Source: Corynebacterium pollutisoli (GTDB lineage: Bacteria; Actinomycetota; Actinomycetes; Mycobacteriales; Mycobacteriaceae). Taken from it: a DNA stretch of 64,000 nt. A program made the translations under genes and the position numbers. Shown one piece after another: positions 35,959 to 45,100 of this stretch. The stretch lies in NCBI RefSeq assembly GCF_900177745.1, contig NZ_FXAR01000008.1, positions 88,264-152,263 on the forward strand, given 5' to 3'. The notes under the pieces were generated by a model. The model ran no database searches, had not been told where the DNA came from, and saw only the letters and a program-made list of their open reading frames with translations. Position 1 is the first letter of the stretch, and each line of letters opens with the position of its first letter.

Positions 35959-36050
35959 GTATGGATTCCATACCCCACCTGCATCGCCCCAGTTCACACC
36001 TGGGAACGCGGACATGAACCCCTGAGAGATCACTAGGGTCGGTCCTAGTG
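35959..36050 (+). promoter_or_regulatory. Two operator-like palindromes upstream of the aromatic-acid transporter
   Basis: GTATGGA-T-TCCATAC (35959-35973) and CACTAGG-N6-CCTAGTG (36031-36050) are both perfect inverted repeats, in an otherwise non-coding 203-base stretch before the GTG at 36130. AGTGTT...AACACT (36047-36069) overlaps the second. They suggest two regulators acting on the transporter. Neither regulator gene is adjacent. Confidence 0.55.
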
Positions 36051-36129
36051 TTTTGTGAACTGCAACACTTCTACAGTTCGGTCATCCTCTCCGTCACAGA
36101 GAGTTTCCGGACTACAGAAGGACCCGAAA

Positions 36130-37521
36130 GTGAACACCACAACCTCCCCGGCCACCTGGGCATCGCCGGCACACCGCCGCACGGTGTACCTCATCCTCGC
36201 CGTTGTCGGCATCTCCATCCTCTTCGACGGCTACGACCTCGTCATCTACGGCGCCGTCCTCTCCTCGCTTCTCGACGACCCGTCCCACATCGGCCAGCTC
36301 TCCCCCGCCGTCGCCGGCACCCTGGGCTCCTGGGCCATGATCGGCGTCCTCGTCGGTGCCCTGTCCGCCGGAGCCGTCGGCGACCGCGTCGGCCGCCGCA
36401 AGGTCATGCTCACCGCCATCGTGTGGTTCTCCATCGGCATGGGCCTCACCGCCCTGTCGACCTCGATCTTCATGTTCGGCTTCCTGCGCTTCGTCACCGG
36501 CCTCGGCGTCGGCATGATCGTCGCCACCGGCGGCGCCATCATCGCGGAGTTCGCCCCCGCCAACCGCCGCAACCTCTTCAACGCGATCGTCTACTCCGGT
36601 GTCCCCGCCGGCGGCGTCATGGCCTCCCTGTTCGCCCTCGCCTTCGAGGATGCCATCGGCTGGCGCGGCCTGTTCATGATCGGCGCCTCCCCGCTGCTCT
36701 TCCTGCTGCCCCTCGCCTGGTTCGCCCTGCCGGAGTCCCCGCGCTGGCTCGTCGCCCGCGGCCGTAAGGCCGACGCCCGCGCCGTCTGCGTCCGCCACGG
36801 CCTGCCCGAGGGCACCTTCCTCGACACCCCCGCAGTCGCCGTCCCGGCCGCCGAGGCCAAGCGCGACGTCGAGAAGACCGGTTTCGCCGGCATCTTCTCC
36901 CGCTCCTACCTGCCGGGCACCCTCCTCATCGGCGCCATGTCCTTCATCGGCCTGCTCTCCACCTACGGCCTCAACACCTGGCTGCCGAAGATCATGCAGT
37001 CCAACGGCGCCTCCGCCCACGACTCCCTCTACTCCCTGCTGTTCCTCAACGGTGGTGCCGTCGTCGGTGGCCTGACCGCCTCCTGGATCGCCGACAAGAT
37101 CGGCGCCAAGGCCGTCATCACCTCCACCTTCGCCCTGGCCGCCGTGTCCCTGGCCATCCTCCCGATGTTCACCTCCGTCGCCCCGATGTACCCGTTCATC
37201 GTCGCCGCCGGCATCGGTGTCATCGGCACCCAGGTCCTCACCTACGGCCTGTCCGCCAACTACTACGGCACCGCCTCCCGTGCGGCCGGTGTCTCCTGGG
37301 TCGCCGGCTTCGGTCGCCTCGGCGGCATCGCCGGACCGGCCATCGGTGGCCTCATCATCGGCGCGGGCCTCGGCCCCACCGCCTCCTTCTGGATCTTCGC
37401 CGGTGCCGCCCTCGTCGGTGCCGTCGCCACCGCCCTCATCCCGCGCTCCCCGGCCCAGGCCGAGATCGTCGCGGAGCAGGCGCCCGTAGAACGAAAGTTA
37501 GATGAGCCGGCCCTGAGCTGA
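36130..37521 (+). CDS. MFS transporter, aromatic acid:H+ symporter (AAHS) type
   Basis: 463 aa, twelve helices. Helix 1 contains LFDGYDLVIYGAVL, the DGYD motif that defines the AAHS group (PcaK, BenK, VanK, GenK), and GDRVGRRKVM is MFS motif A after helix 2. The central loop carries LPESPRWLVARGRKADARAV. It imports benzoate-like or hydroxybenzoate-like acids with protons; the exact substrate is not readable. GAAGGA lies before the GTG. No aromatic catabolic gene is nearby, so the pathway must be elsewhere. A strong terminator follows. Confidence 0.85.
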   Translation: MNTTTSPATWASPAHRRTVYLILAVVGISILFDGYDLVIYGAVLSSLLDDPSHIGQLSPAVAGTLGSWAMIGVLVGALSAGAVGDRVGRRKVMLTAIVWFSIGMGLTALSTSIFMFGFLRFVTGLGVGMIVATGGAIIAEFAPANRRNLFNAIVYSGVPAGGVMASLFALAFEDAIGWRGLFMIGASPLLFLLPLAWFALPESPRWLVARGRKADARAVCVRHGLPEGTFLDTPAVAVPAAEAKRDVEKTGFAGIFSRSYLPGTLLIGAMSFIGLLSTYGLNTWLPKIMQSNGASAHDSLYSLLFLNGGAVVGGLTASWIADKIGAKAVITSTFALAAVSLAILPMFTSVAPMYPFIVAAGIGVIGTQVLTYGLSANYYGTASRAAGVSWVAGFGRLGGIAGPAIGGLIIGAGLGPTASFWIFAGAALVGAVATALIPRSPAQAEIVAEQAPVERKLDEPALS

Positions 37522-37540
37522 TCGCACACCTGACGGAGAG

Positions 37541-37569
37541 GACCCCCTGACCAACACGGTCAGGGGGTC
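37541..37569 (+). terminator. Terminator of the aromatic-acid transporter gene
   Basis: GACCCCCTGACC (37541-37552) and GGTCAGGGGGTC (37558-37569) form a perfect 12-base stem with a 5-base loop, followed by TTTCC. A clear intrinsic terminator 19 bases after the stop. Confidence 0.9.
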
Positions 37570-37591
37570 TTTCCGATTCGTTATGACGAGC

Positions 37592-37687
37592 GTCGCAATT
37601 ACGACCCGGAATCCCACAAGCCCCCGCTTATAGGGCCAGGTCGCGGAAATGGTACTACGTCGTAATTACGAACGTCGTAAATACGAC
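37592..37687. repeat. Three copies of the palindrome GTCGTAATTACGAC
   Basis: GTCGCAATTACGAC (37592-37605), GTCGTAATTACGAA (37659-37672) and GTCGTAAATACGAC (37674-37687) are near-identical 14-base palindromes; copies two and three start 15 bases apart. They lie between the transporter terminator and the 3' end of the GH13 gene, where no gene start is visible on either strand. An AT-rich island in GC-rich DNA. They look like operators without a promoter, or footprints of a lost gene. Confidence 0.7.
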
Positions 37688-37692
37688 CAGCC

Positions 37693-38883
37693 TTACCAGG
37701 CGTACTCCGCGGTCTCCCCGTCGGAGAACTCCAGCCGCGCGGTCGCGGTCGGCTCGATGGTCAGGTGAACCGTGAGGGACTCCGTGCCGGAGCGCACGAC
37801 GTAGGAGATGGACTCGTTGGCCGTCTCGAGCACCTCGACGCCCGCATCCACGAGCCAGGGGTGGCGGCGTCGGGAGGCGATGAGCTCCCGGTACAGCGCG
37901 TGCATCCACTCCCCCAGCGGCGCGAGTTCCTCCGGGGTGGCGGGCAGCGGCGGGCGGACGGGGTCGTCGGCGGAGAACCCGGAGCCCTTGACGCCGGTGA
38001 AGGCCTGCTCGTCACCGTAGTAGATGCTGGGGATGCCGGGCAGGGTGAGCAGCAGGACGGCGGCGAGCGCCGCGCCGGACGGGCCGGCGACGCTGGCGAT
38101 GCGGTCGACGTCGTGGTTGCCCACGAAGGTCTGCATCGGGGCCTGCGCGACGAAGTCGTTGTGACGGCCGAGGGCGTGCTCGAGCTCCCAGAAATTGACG
38201 TCCTTGATGGACGACCAGATGGCCTTCCACAGCTCGTACTGGGTGACGGTGTCCAGGTGGCCGTCGTGCACGAGCCCCAGGTAGTCGCCGTGGATGATCT
38301 CGCCGAGGAAGACGGCGTCCGGGTGCGCCTGACGCACGCGGTCGACCACCTTCGCCCAGAACCACGCCGGCACGGAGTAGGCGACGTCGAGGCGCCAGCC
38401 GGCGATCCCGCGGTCCAGCCAGTGGTTCATGACGTCGACGACGAGATCCTCGGTGCGCGGATCCTCGTGGTTGAGCAGCGCCAGGTCGCCGTGGCCCTCC
38501 CACGGCTCGGGGCTGCCGTCGTCCAGGCGGCGGACGGGGCCGTCGCCGGCGACCATGGGGTGGTCGATGCCCACGTGGTTGAACACGCCGTCGAGAAGCA
38601 CCTTGATGCCGCGCTCCTCGCAGGCGGCGATGAGCTGATCGAAGTCGGCGTCGTCGCCCAGGCGGGGGTCGATCTGGAAGTGGTCGAGGGTGTCGTATCC
38701 ATGGGTGCTCGAGGCGAAGATGGGCGCGAGGAGCAGGCCGTTGCAGCCGAGGTCGATGAGGTAGTCGAGCCAGGGGATGAGGTCCGGCAGGCGGTGGCCT
38801 TCATCCTCGGTGGTCCAGTCGCGGATGCGGGCGCCGGTCGCGCCGAGGGGGTAGACGTGCCAGAAGATGGCATGGTCGAGCAC
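37693..38883 (-). CDS. GH13 alpha-amylase-family glycosidase
   Basis: 396 aa. A TIM barrel with all GH13 residues: region I LLDGVFNHVG, nucleophile Asp in GIAGWRLDVAYSVP, acid/base Glu in FLGEIIHGDY and the third Asp in TFVGNHDVDR. It starts directly with the barrel (AIFWHVYPLGATGA), has no signal peptide and a short C-terminal beta domain, so it is cytoplasmic, close to cyclomaltodextrinase or maltogenic types. It acts on short alpha-glucans, but substrate is inferred. GTG start with AGGAG upstream. Divergent from a TetR gene with 72 bases between. Confidence 0.82.
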   Translation of the reverse strand: MLDHAIFWHVYPLGATGARIRDWTTEDEGHRLPDLIPWLDYLIDLGCNGLLLAPIFASSTHGYDTLDHFQIDPRLGDDADFDQLIAACEERGIKVLLDGVFNHVGIDHPMVAGDGPVRRLDDGSPEPWEGHGDLALLNHEDPRTEDLVVDVMNHWLDRGIAGWRLDVAYSVPAWFWAKVVDRVRQAHPDAVFLGEIIHGDYLGLVHDGHLDTVTQYELWKAIWSSIKDVNFWELEHALGRHNDFVAQAPMQTFVGNHDVDRIASVAGPSGAALAAVLLLTLPGIPSIYYGDEQAFTGVKGSGFSADDPVRPPLPATPEELAPLGEWMHALYRELIASRRRHPWLVDAGVEVLETANESISYVVRSGTESLTVHLTIEPTATARLEFSDGETAEYAW

Positions 38884-38919
38884 TTCGAACTCCTATTGAG
38901 TGTGAGTCAGTAACTGTTA

Positions 38920-38947
38920 TTGACCTTAACTCAACAACGGGTATGGT
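38920..38947 (+). promoter_or_regulatory. Promoter of the TetR gene in the shared GH13/TetR control region
   Basis: TTGACC (38920-38925), a 16-base spacer and TATGGT (38942-38947) precede the GTG at 38956 by eight bases, so the message is probably leaderless. TTGAGT (38896-38901) and ACTCAA (38929-38934) flank a CAGTAACTG palindrome; these are candidate operator sequences for TetR acting on both genes. Confidence 0.55.
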
Positions 38948-38955
38948 TGTCAACC

Positions 38956-39519
38956 GTGAGCACCCGCAGACGCCTGAGCACCGCCGAACGCCGCGCCGCC
39001 ATCCTTGACGCCGCGCGCGAACACTTCGCCACCACCTCCTACCCCGACGCCTCCGTCCCGGTGATCGCGGCGGCATCCGGCAGCTCGCAGTCACTCGTCT
39101 TCCACTACTTCTCCTCCAAGGCCGGCCTGTACGCCGCCGTCGTGGAGGATTCGCTGCGCTCGCTCATCGACGCCCCCCTCCCCCACGCCCCCTCCACCCG
39201 CGACCGGGTCTCCCTTCTGCTCCAGGGCTACCTCGACGCCCTGGCCGCCGACCACACCCTCGTCGCCGGGGTGGGCGAGCCGGAGGCCGCGGTCGCCCAC
39301 CGCCGACAAGCCGCGTCCGCGCTGGTGGAGAAACTCAAGGAGATCACCGGCATCGGCGACTTCGCCCGCCATCACTGGGCATTGTGGGGCTGGGTCGGCT
39401 TCCTCGAGGCCGGTGGGCGCCGCTGGGTCGAGGCGGGGTGCCCGGAGGAGCAGCGCTGGCCGCTCATCGACGCCGCGCTCGGTGCCCTGGAGGGCGCCTT
39501 GGGCGACTGGCGGGTGTGA
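38956..39519 (+). CDS. TetR-family regulator divergent from the GH13 gene
   Basis: 187 aa. The HTH reads RRLSTAERRAAILDAAREHFA, PVIAAASGSSQSLVFHYFSSKAGLYAAVV. The ligand domain is short with many Trp residues near the end (HHWALWGWVGFLEAGGRRW). The GTG at 38956 lies just below a good -10. Likely controls itself and the divergent glycosidase. Its stop is three bases from the convergent pabC stop. Confidence 0.85.
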   Translation: MSTRRRLSTAERRAAILDAAREHFATTSYPDASVPVIAAASGSSQSLVFHYFSSKAGLYAAVVEDSLRSLIDAPLPHAPSTRDRVSLLLQGYLDALAADHTLVAGVGEPEAAVAHRRQAASALVEKLKEITGIGDFARHHWALWGWVGFLEAGGRRWVEAGCPEEQRWPLIDAALGALEGALGDWRV

Positions 39520-39522
39520 GGA

Positions 39523-40200
39523 TCAGCCCCACCGCAGCAGGGTGTTGACCTGCGCGGTGCTCATCGGCGTCTCCACCTGCTCTGCCCATCCCGTCACCTC
39601 GGTCCACCCGTGCAGCGCGCTGCCCGCCCACACGGGGAACGTCATCAGCTCCTCCACCGCGATGGGCCGGGTGCCCGTGAAGCTGAGGGCCTCCCGCGTC
39701 GCCTGCACGGTCGTCGACGGCAGCTGACGCGGGTGCTCCGGGAACATGAGCCGTCCGTCCTCCCACCAGGCCAGCGCGCAGTTGGCACCCTCCGCGACCA
39801 GGCCGTCCCCAGTCCACAGCACCGCGTCATCCGCCCCGTGGCTTCGCGCCTGCGCCCGCAGCTCACCGAGCACGCGCAGGTCCGGGCCCTTCACCCGCGG
39901 TTCGCGGCGCGGATCCGGTGTCGGCGGCACCCACAGCACCGTCTGCGTCCGCAGGGGCGGGGCCGGGCGCACCCGCAGGTAGAGCTCCGGACCGTGCTTC
40001 TCGACGCGCGGAAACCACGCCCCCTCGACCGGCATCCGCCCGGGCACGGCGGCCATGAACTCGGGGTGCCCGAAGCGGGCGACGTGCAGGTGCGGATGGG
40101 CCATGTGACCGTCCTGCACCAGCCAGGAGTCCACCACGTCCGGCTCGGTGCCCGGGTCCGCACACTCCACCAGCGCGGCACCGTCCCAGCGGTGGATCAC
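39523..40200 (-). CDS. pabC: Aminodeoxychorismate lyase-like class IV aminotransferase
   Basis: 225 aa. A PLP fold-type IV protein; it would release pyruvate from aminodeoxychorismate to give p-aminobenzoate for folate. Seen: the predicted PLP lysine in VKGPDLRVLGELRAQARSHGADDAVLW, the GLVAEGANCALAWW segment and the C-terminal TEVTGWAEQVETPM. Somewhat short and divergent at the N-terminus. The GTG at 40200 overlaps the pabAB stop (GTGA), giving the operon glyA-pabAB-pabC. Assignment rests heavily on context. Confidence 0.8.
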   Translation of the reverse strand: MIHRWDGAALVECADPGTEPDVVDSWLVQDGHMAHPHLHVARFGHPEFMAAVPGRMPVEGAWFPRVEKHGPELYLRVRPAPPLRTQTVLWVPPTPDPRREPRVKGPDLRVLGELRAQARSHGADDAVLWTGDGLVAEGANCALAWWEDGRLMFPEHPRQLPSTTVQATREALSFTGTRPIAVEELMTFPVWAGSALHGWTEVTGWAEQVETPMSTAQVNTLLRWG

Positions 40201-42140
40201 TGCGGGAACTCCTGCCCCAGCAGGTTCAGCAGGGGCGCGGACTTGGTGATCGTCTCCTCGTACTCCGCCACCGGGTCCGACAGCGCGATGACCGCCCCGC
40301 CGACGCCGTAGCTCAACCCCTCGGAGTCGGCGACGATCGTGCGGATGACCATCGACAGGTCCATGCCGCCGTCGAGCGAGAAATAACCGATGCCGCCGGA
40401 GTAGATCCCGCGCGGCCCGGCCTCGAGGCGGTCGATGATCTCCATGGTGCGGATCTTCGGCGCCCCCGTCATCGACCCGCCGGGGAACGTCGCCCGCACC
40501 GCGTCCACGGCTGTCCTCCCCGCAGCCAGGCGGCACGTGACGGTGGATACGAGCTGGTGGACGGTGGCGTATGACTCGACGTCGAACAGCGGCTCGGCGC
40601 GCACGGTCCCCGGCTCGGCGACGCGGGTGAGGTCGTTGCGCACGAGGTCGACGATCATGAGGTTCTCGGCACGGTCCTTCGGGTTGACCGCGAGATCGGA
40701 GCGCAGACGGGCGTCCTCCCGCGGATCGGCGCTGCGCGGACGCGTGCCCTTGATGGGACGCGACTCCACGACCCCACCTGTGACCTGCAGGAACCTCTCC
40801 GGCGTCGACGAGAGCACACTGACACCGCCGATACGCAGCAGCGAGCCGAAGGGCGTCGGGTTCGCCGCGCGCAGCGCCCGGTACGCCGGCCACACGTCGA
40901 GCTCACCGTCCGCGCGCAGCTCGTTGGTCAGGCACACCTCGTAGGTCTCGCCCTGGCGGATCTCCTCGAGGCACTGCCCCACCAGCCCCAGGTACCGGGC
41001 CCGATCGTGCCTGGCCCCGAGCTTATCGACGCCCCCGTGGTCCCCCACCCCGTCCGCCCGCAGGTCGGCGAGCCGCTCCGCGGTCGCCGCGCACCACGCG
41101 CGCTGCGCGCGGTCGTGCTCGGAGCCGATGAGGGCGATGGCGTGGGTGCGCCGCCGGGCATGGTCGATGACCACCGCCCGGTCGGCGAAGATCATGCCCA
41201 GGTCCGGGTGCGGGGAGCGCCAGGCGGTGCTGCCGCCACACTCGGCCTTGAGTTCGTAGCCGAGCCAGCCGACCCAGCCGAGAGTGAAACCGAAGTCCAC
41301 GTCCCCGGCGTCGATGGTGTTGGCGGCGAGGTCCTCCGCGAGGTCGTCGAGAAGCGTGCCCACCCGGCCGGTCCACACGCGGGCCAGCGGGCCGGAGTCG
41401 TCGCCGAGATAGGAGAAGCGCCCGGTGCCGTGGTCAGGCGTGGTGGAGTCGAGCCAGAAGGAGTTCTGCGCCCCCGCGAACAGGCAGGCGTGGACGGCCT
41501 CCCCGTCGGCCTCGTGCTCGACGGTGGCGGTGTGCAGACGCCACCGGGAACGCGAGCGGCGGTTGCGCTCCGCGGCCAGGGACAGGAAGTTCGCCACCAG
41601 CGTGTGCCCGTCGAAACCGCCGATGGACTCGGGGTGGAACTGCACACCCCACTGCGGCAGGCGGCGGTGCGCCAGCGCCATGACCAGACCGTCCTCGGTG
41701 CGGGCGGTGACGGCCAGGGAGTCGGGGACGTCGACGACGAGCAGGGAGTGGTAGCGGACGACGTCGATAAGCGGGGGGAGGGAGGCGAAGAGACCGGAAC
41801 CGTCGTGACGGACCGGGAACACGCGGCCGTGGACGGGCTCAGGCGCGAGGTCGACGCGCCCGCCGTGGGCGTGGGCGAGGGCCTGATGCCCCAGGCAGAC
41901 CCCCAGAACGGGAACCCGCCCGTCGCGCAGGACATCGAGGCACATGCCGATGTCCGACTCGCGCTCCGGGCGGCCGGGACCCGGCGAGATGATGACGGCG
42001 TCGTACAGGGCGACGCGGTCGACATCCCAGCCGGGTTCGTCGTTGGTGATCACCTCGGGGGTGACACCGGTGATGTCCTCGACATAGGCGACGAGATTCC
42101 AGGTGAAGGAATCGCGGTTGTCGATGACGAGGACACGCAC
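40197..42140 (-). CDS. pabAB: Aminodeoxychorismate synthase, fused glutaminase and synthase (PabAB)
   Basis: 647 aa. Residues 1-190 are a class I glutamine amidotransferase: LVIDNRDSFTWNLVAYVE, the Cys nucleophile in PVLGVCLGHQALAHAHGG and GVQFHPESIGG (His/Glu). Residues 230-645 are the chorismate-binding synthase: SRPIKGTRPRSADPREDARL, MIVDLVRNDLTRV, FPGGSMTGAPKIRTMEIID, GIYSGGIGYFSLDG. It makes aminodeoxychorismate for folate. It contains two 10-mer copies (41021, 41763) in opposite orientation, in different frames. GTG at 42140, four bases after the glyA stop. Confidence 0.93.
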   Translation of the reverse strand: MRVLVIDNRDSFTWNLVAYVEDITGVTPEVITNDEPGWDVDRVALYDAVIISPGPGRPERESDIGMCLDVLRDGRVPVLGVCLGHQALAHAHGGRVDLAPEPVHGRVFPVRHDGSGLFASLPPLIDVVRYHSLLVVDVPDSLAVTARTEDGLVMALAHRRLPQWGVQFHPESIGGFDGHTLVANFLSLAAERNRRSRSRWRLHTATVEHEADGEAVHACLFAGAQNSFWLDSTTPDHGTGRFSYLGDDSGPLARVWTGRVGTLLDDLAEDLAANTIDAGDVDFGFTLGWVGWLGYELKAECGGSTAWRSPHPDLGMIFADRAVVIDHARRRTHAIALIGSEHDRAQRAWCAATAERLADLRADGVGDHGGVDKLGARHDRARYLGLVGQCLEEIRQGETYEVCLTNELRADGELDVWPAYRALRAANPTPFGSLLRIGGVSVLSSTPERFLQVTGGVVESRPIKGTRPRSADPREDARLRSDLAVNPKDRAENLMIVDLVRNDLTRVAEPGTVRAEPLFDVESYATVHQLVSTVTCRLAAGRTAVDAVRATFPGGSMTGAPKIRTMEIIDRLEAGPRGIYSGGIGYFSLDGGMDLSMVIRTIVADSEGLSYGVGGAVIALSDPVAEYEETITKSAPLLNLLGQEFPQ

Positions 42141-42144
42141 GGGA

Positions 42145-43443
42145 CTAGTTGATCTTCCAGTCCTCGAGACCCTCGTACAGCGGGTACTGGTCGGTGAGCT
42201 TCGCGACGCGACCACGCAGCGCCTCGACGTCGGCGTTCTTGCCGTCGACCAGGGCGGTGCCGATGATGTCGGCGACCTCGGTGAAGGCGGCGGCGTCGAA
42301 GCCACGGGTGGCCAGGGCCGGGGTACCAATGCGCAGGCCGGAGGTGACCATCGGCGGGCGCGGGTCGTTCGGCACGGCGTTGCGGTTGACGGTGATGCCG
42401 ACCTCATGGAGGAGATCCTCGGCCTGCTGGCCGTCCATCTCGGAGTTGCGCAGGTCAGCCAGGACCAGGTGGACGTCGGTGCCACCGGTGAGAACGTCGA
42501 TGCCGGCAGCCTTGGCGTCGGCGGCGGTGAGACGCTCGGCGAGGATCTTCGCACCCTCGATGGTGCGGGCCTGACGGTCCTTGAACTCGTCGGTGCCAGC
42601 GACCTTGAGGGCGACGGCCTTGGCGGCGATGGCGTGCATGAGCGGACCGCCCTGCTGGCCCGGGAAGACGGCGGAGTTGAGCTTCTTGGCCCACTCCTGC
42701 TTCGCGACGATGAGGCCGGAGCGCGGGCCACCCAGGGTCTTGTGGACGGTGGTGGACACGACGTCGGAGTGCGGCACCGGGGACGGGTGCAGACCGGCGG
42801 CGACGAGGCCGGCGAAGTGCGCCATGTCGGTCCACAGATACGCGCCGACCTCGTCGGCGATGGAGCGGAACGCCTCGAAGTCGAGGGTGCGCGGGTAGGC
42901 GGACCAGCCGGCGATGAGCACCTTCGGGCGCTCGGCCAGGGCCTGCTCGCGGACGCGGTCCATGTCGATGCGGTGGGTCTCCGGGTCGACCTCGTAGGCG
43001 ACGACGTCGTAGAGCTTGCCGGAGAAGTTGAGCTTCATGCCGTGGGTGAGGTGACCACCGTGCGCCAGGGACAGACCCATGATCTTGTCGCCGGCATCGG
43101 CCAGGGCGTGGAGGACCGCGGCGTTGGCCTGCGCGCCGGAGTGCGGCTGGACGTTGGCGAACTCGGCGCCGAACAGGGCCTTCGCACGGTCGCGGGCGAG
43201 ATCCTCGACGATGTCGGCGTTCTCGCAGCCTCCGTAGTAGCGACGGCCCGGGTAGCCCTCCGCGTACTTGTTGGTGAAGACCGAACCCTGCGCCTGCAGC
43301 ACGGCGCGGGGGACGAAGTTCTCGGAGGCGATCATCTCGAGGAAGTCGCGCTGACGGGCGATCTCGCCACCGATGGCGGCGTGGACCTCCGGGTCGAGAA
43401 CGGACAGTTCCTGGTAGCGAAGGTCAGAAGACTCAGCGGTCAT
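42145..43443 (-). CDS. glyA: Serine hydroxymethyltransferase
   Basis: 432 aa. Interconverts serine and glycine while loading tetrahydrofolate with a one-carbon unit. The PLP lysine motif [16 protein letters not shown] is near 230, with [14 protein letters not shown] and [17 protein letters not shown] near the N-terminus. It leads the operon with pabAB and pabC, linking folate supply and folate use. Divergent from coaA with 111 bases between; no riboswitch pattern was recognised in that gap. Confidence 0.96.
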   Translation of the reverse strand: MTAESSDLRYQELSVLDPEVHAAIGGEIARQRDFLEMIASENFVPRAVLQAQGSVFTNKYAEGYPGRRYYGGCENADIVEDLARDRAKALFGAEFANVQPHSGAQANAAVLHALADAGDKIMGLSLAHGGHLTHGMKLNFSGKLYDVVAYEVDPETHRIDMDRVREQALAERPKVLIAGWSAYPRTLDFEAFRSIADEVGAYLWTDMAHFAGLVAAGLHPSPVPHSDVVSTTVHKTLGGPRSGLIVAKQEWAKKLNSAVFPGQQGGPLMHAIAAKAVALKVAGTDEFKDRQARTIEGAKILAERLTAADAKAAGIDVLTGGTDVHLVLADLRNSEMDGQQAEDLLHEVGITVNRNAVPNDPRPPMVTSGLRIGTPALATRGFDAAAFTEVADIIGTALVDGKNADVEALRGRVAKLTDQYPLYEGLEDWKIN

Positions 43444-43554
43444 GGGCGTTTAAGCCAACCTTTCTAGGGGGACACGGCATTCGACGCACAGCTTACCGCC
43501 CCATGATCGGCCCATACCCCCTGCCCCCGTCGGACAGGTGACACAATGGGGGGC

Positions 43555-44481
43555 ATGTCCCGGCCCAAGGATGCCACCCCGTACGTGGATTTCGACCGCG
43601 CCTCCTGGCGTGCCCTGCGTAAATCGATGCCCCAGGTCCTCACCGAGGCCGAGGTCGAGGAACTGCGCGGCATCGGTGAATCCATCGACCTCGTCGAGGT
43701 GGCGGAGGTTTACCTGCCCCTCTCGCGTCTCATCCACCTGCAGGTCTCGGCGCGGCAGAAGCTCGTCGCCGCCACCGAGACCTTCCTCGGGTCCTCCTCC
43801 GGGCACGTGCCCTTCGTCATCGGCGTGGCCGGCTCCGTAGCCGTGGGCAAGTCGACGACCGCCCGCCTGCTGCAGGTGCTGCTGCAGCGCTGGGACTCCC
43901 ACCCCCGCGTGGACCTGGTCACCACCGACGGCTTCCTCTACCCGGCCGCCGAGCTGCACGAGCGCGGGCTCATGGGGCGCAAGGGCTTCCCGGAGTCCTA
44001 CGACCAGCGGGCGCTGCTGCGGTTCGTCACCGACGTCAAGTCCGGCCGCCCCTCCGTCGACGCCCCCGTCTACTCCCACAAGCTCTACGACCGGGTGCCG
44101 GACGAGGTGATGACGGTGTCCCAGCCGGACATCCTCATCGTCGAGGGTCTCAACGTCCTGCAGACCGGACCGACGCTCATGGTCTCCGACCTCTTCGACT
44201 TCTCCGTCTATGTCGACGCGCGCACCGAGGACATCGAGAAGTGGTACATCGACCGCTTCCTCCAGCTGCGCTCCACCGCCTTCCGCGAGCCCGGCGCGCA
44301 CTTCGGCCACTACGCCGACTACGGCGACGCCAAGGCCCGGGCGGAGGCCCGTGAGATCTGGCAGTCGATCAACCTGCCCAATCTGGTGGAGAACATCCTG
44401 CCCACCCGCGTGCGTGCCTCGCTGGTGCTGCGCAAGGGAGCGGACCACCTGGTGGAGCGGGTACGGATGCGCAAGATCTAG
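43555..44481 (+). CDS. coaA: Pantothenate kinase, type I
   Basis: 308 aa. First committed step of CoA synthesis. Walker A is [19 protein letters not shown] near 95; [28 protein letters not shown] and IVEGLNVLQ are family motifs. The start [15 protein letters not shown] is typical of actinobacterial CoaA; an ATG three codons upstream (43546) is possible. Position next to glyA is conserved in mycobacteria (Rv1092c/Rv1093). Confidence 0.95.
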   Translation: MSRPKDATPYVDFDRASWRALRKSMPQVLTEAEVEELRGIGESIDLVEVAEVYLPLSRLIHLQVSARQKLVAATETFLGSSSGHVPFVIGVAGSVAVGKSTTARLLQVLLQRWDSHPRVDLVTTDGFLYPAAELHERGLMGRKGFPESYDQRALLRFVTDVKSGRPSVDAPVYSHKLYDRVPDEVMTVSQPDILIVEGLNVLQTGPTLMVSDLFDFSVYVDARTEDIEKWYIDRFLQLRSTAFREPGAHFGHYADYGDAKARAEAREIWQSINLPNLVENILPTRVRASLVLRKGADHLVERVRMRKI

Positions 44482-44580
44482 GGCGCCCGGGTGCAAAGGC
44501 TGACGTATAGATAACCCGCGAACTGGGACAATGCAGGGAATTGAACGCTGCTCAGGGGAGCTTCTGCATCACGCCCGGCT

Positions 44581-45093
44581 CTACCGCCCCGCGCCCTGCA
44601 CCCACTCGACGACGGCGTCCAGCTCGCTGAGGTCCACGTGGTCGGTGTCGGTGTCGTAGGAGTCGATCATCGCCTGGTCGTTGGCGCTGCGGTCCGCCTC
44701 CCGCCGGGCCTTGAGCGCCTTGATGATCCCCCACATGATCATCCGGTGCTTACGACTCATCGTCGAGTAGCTCAGGCGTCCGGGGAGGTAGAAGCGGGCC
44801 ACCCCCTCCGGGACCATGTCTTTGAGCTGATCCTTGGCGCGGGCGACGTCGAGAAGCGTCATGCCGACGGCGCACACGGCAACGGGGCGCCCGCCGAGGT
44901 CCTGCTTCGACACCCAGCTCGCGGCGGGGATGACCGGGCCGTGGACGTGGGAGAGGACGACGAGGGGGTCGTGTGGATCGGCGACCGCGGGGGCGTCGGC
45001 CAGCGGCGCCGCGGTGACACCGAGGCGTGCGGCCAGCGCCTGCGCGTACTGCTCGGTGGAGCCGTAGGCGGATTCGTAGAGGACAGAGACCAC
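44581..45093 (-). CDS. Flavodoxin domain protein
   Basis: 170 aa. VVSVLYESAYGSTEQYAQALAARLG is the FMN phosphate-binding loop of flavodoxins, followed by PLVVLSHVHGPVIPAASWV and RPVAVCAVGMTLLDVARAKD. A basic helical C-terminal part (STMSRKHRMIMWGIIKALKARRE) is like the HemG/menaquinone-dependent group, suggesting a membrane-associated redox role. GTG at 45093 keeps the loop at the very N-terminus; seven bases after the prenyl synthase stop, so same operon. Confidence 0.75.
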   Translation of the reverse strand: MVSVLYESAYGSTEQYAQALAARLGVTAAPLADAPAVADPHDPLVVLSHVHGPVIPAASWVSKQDLGGRPVAVCAVGMTLLDVARAKDQLKDMVPEGVARFYLPGRLSYSTMSRKHRMIMWGIIKALKARREADRSANDQAMIDSYDTDTDHVDLSELDAVVEWVQGAGR

Positions 45094-45100
45094 GGGGAAC

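Noticed and set aside
36047..36069. GlxR (CRP-type) site TGTGA-N6-TCACA upstream of the AAHS transporter
   Set aside because: Only the left half TGTGA matches; the right half reads ACACT. The nearby CACTAGG-N6-CCTAGTG dyad is stronger.
36870..36880. Near copies of the 10-mer such as GTCGAGAAGA in coding DNA
   Set aside because: Not counted because common Val-Glu-Lys and Leu-Leu-Asp codons can produce partial matches; only exact copies and a few one-mismatch copies were listed.
37592..37687. GTCGTAATTACGAC repeats as a CRISPR array
   Set aside because: Only three units, palindromic, with unequal spacing and no cas genes.
43444..43554. Glycine or THF riboswitch between glyA and coaA
   Set aside because: The 111-base gap shows no tandem glycine-aptamer or THF core pattern.
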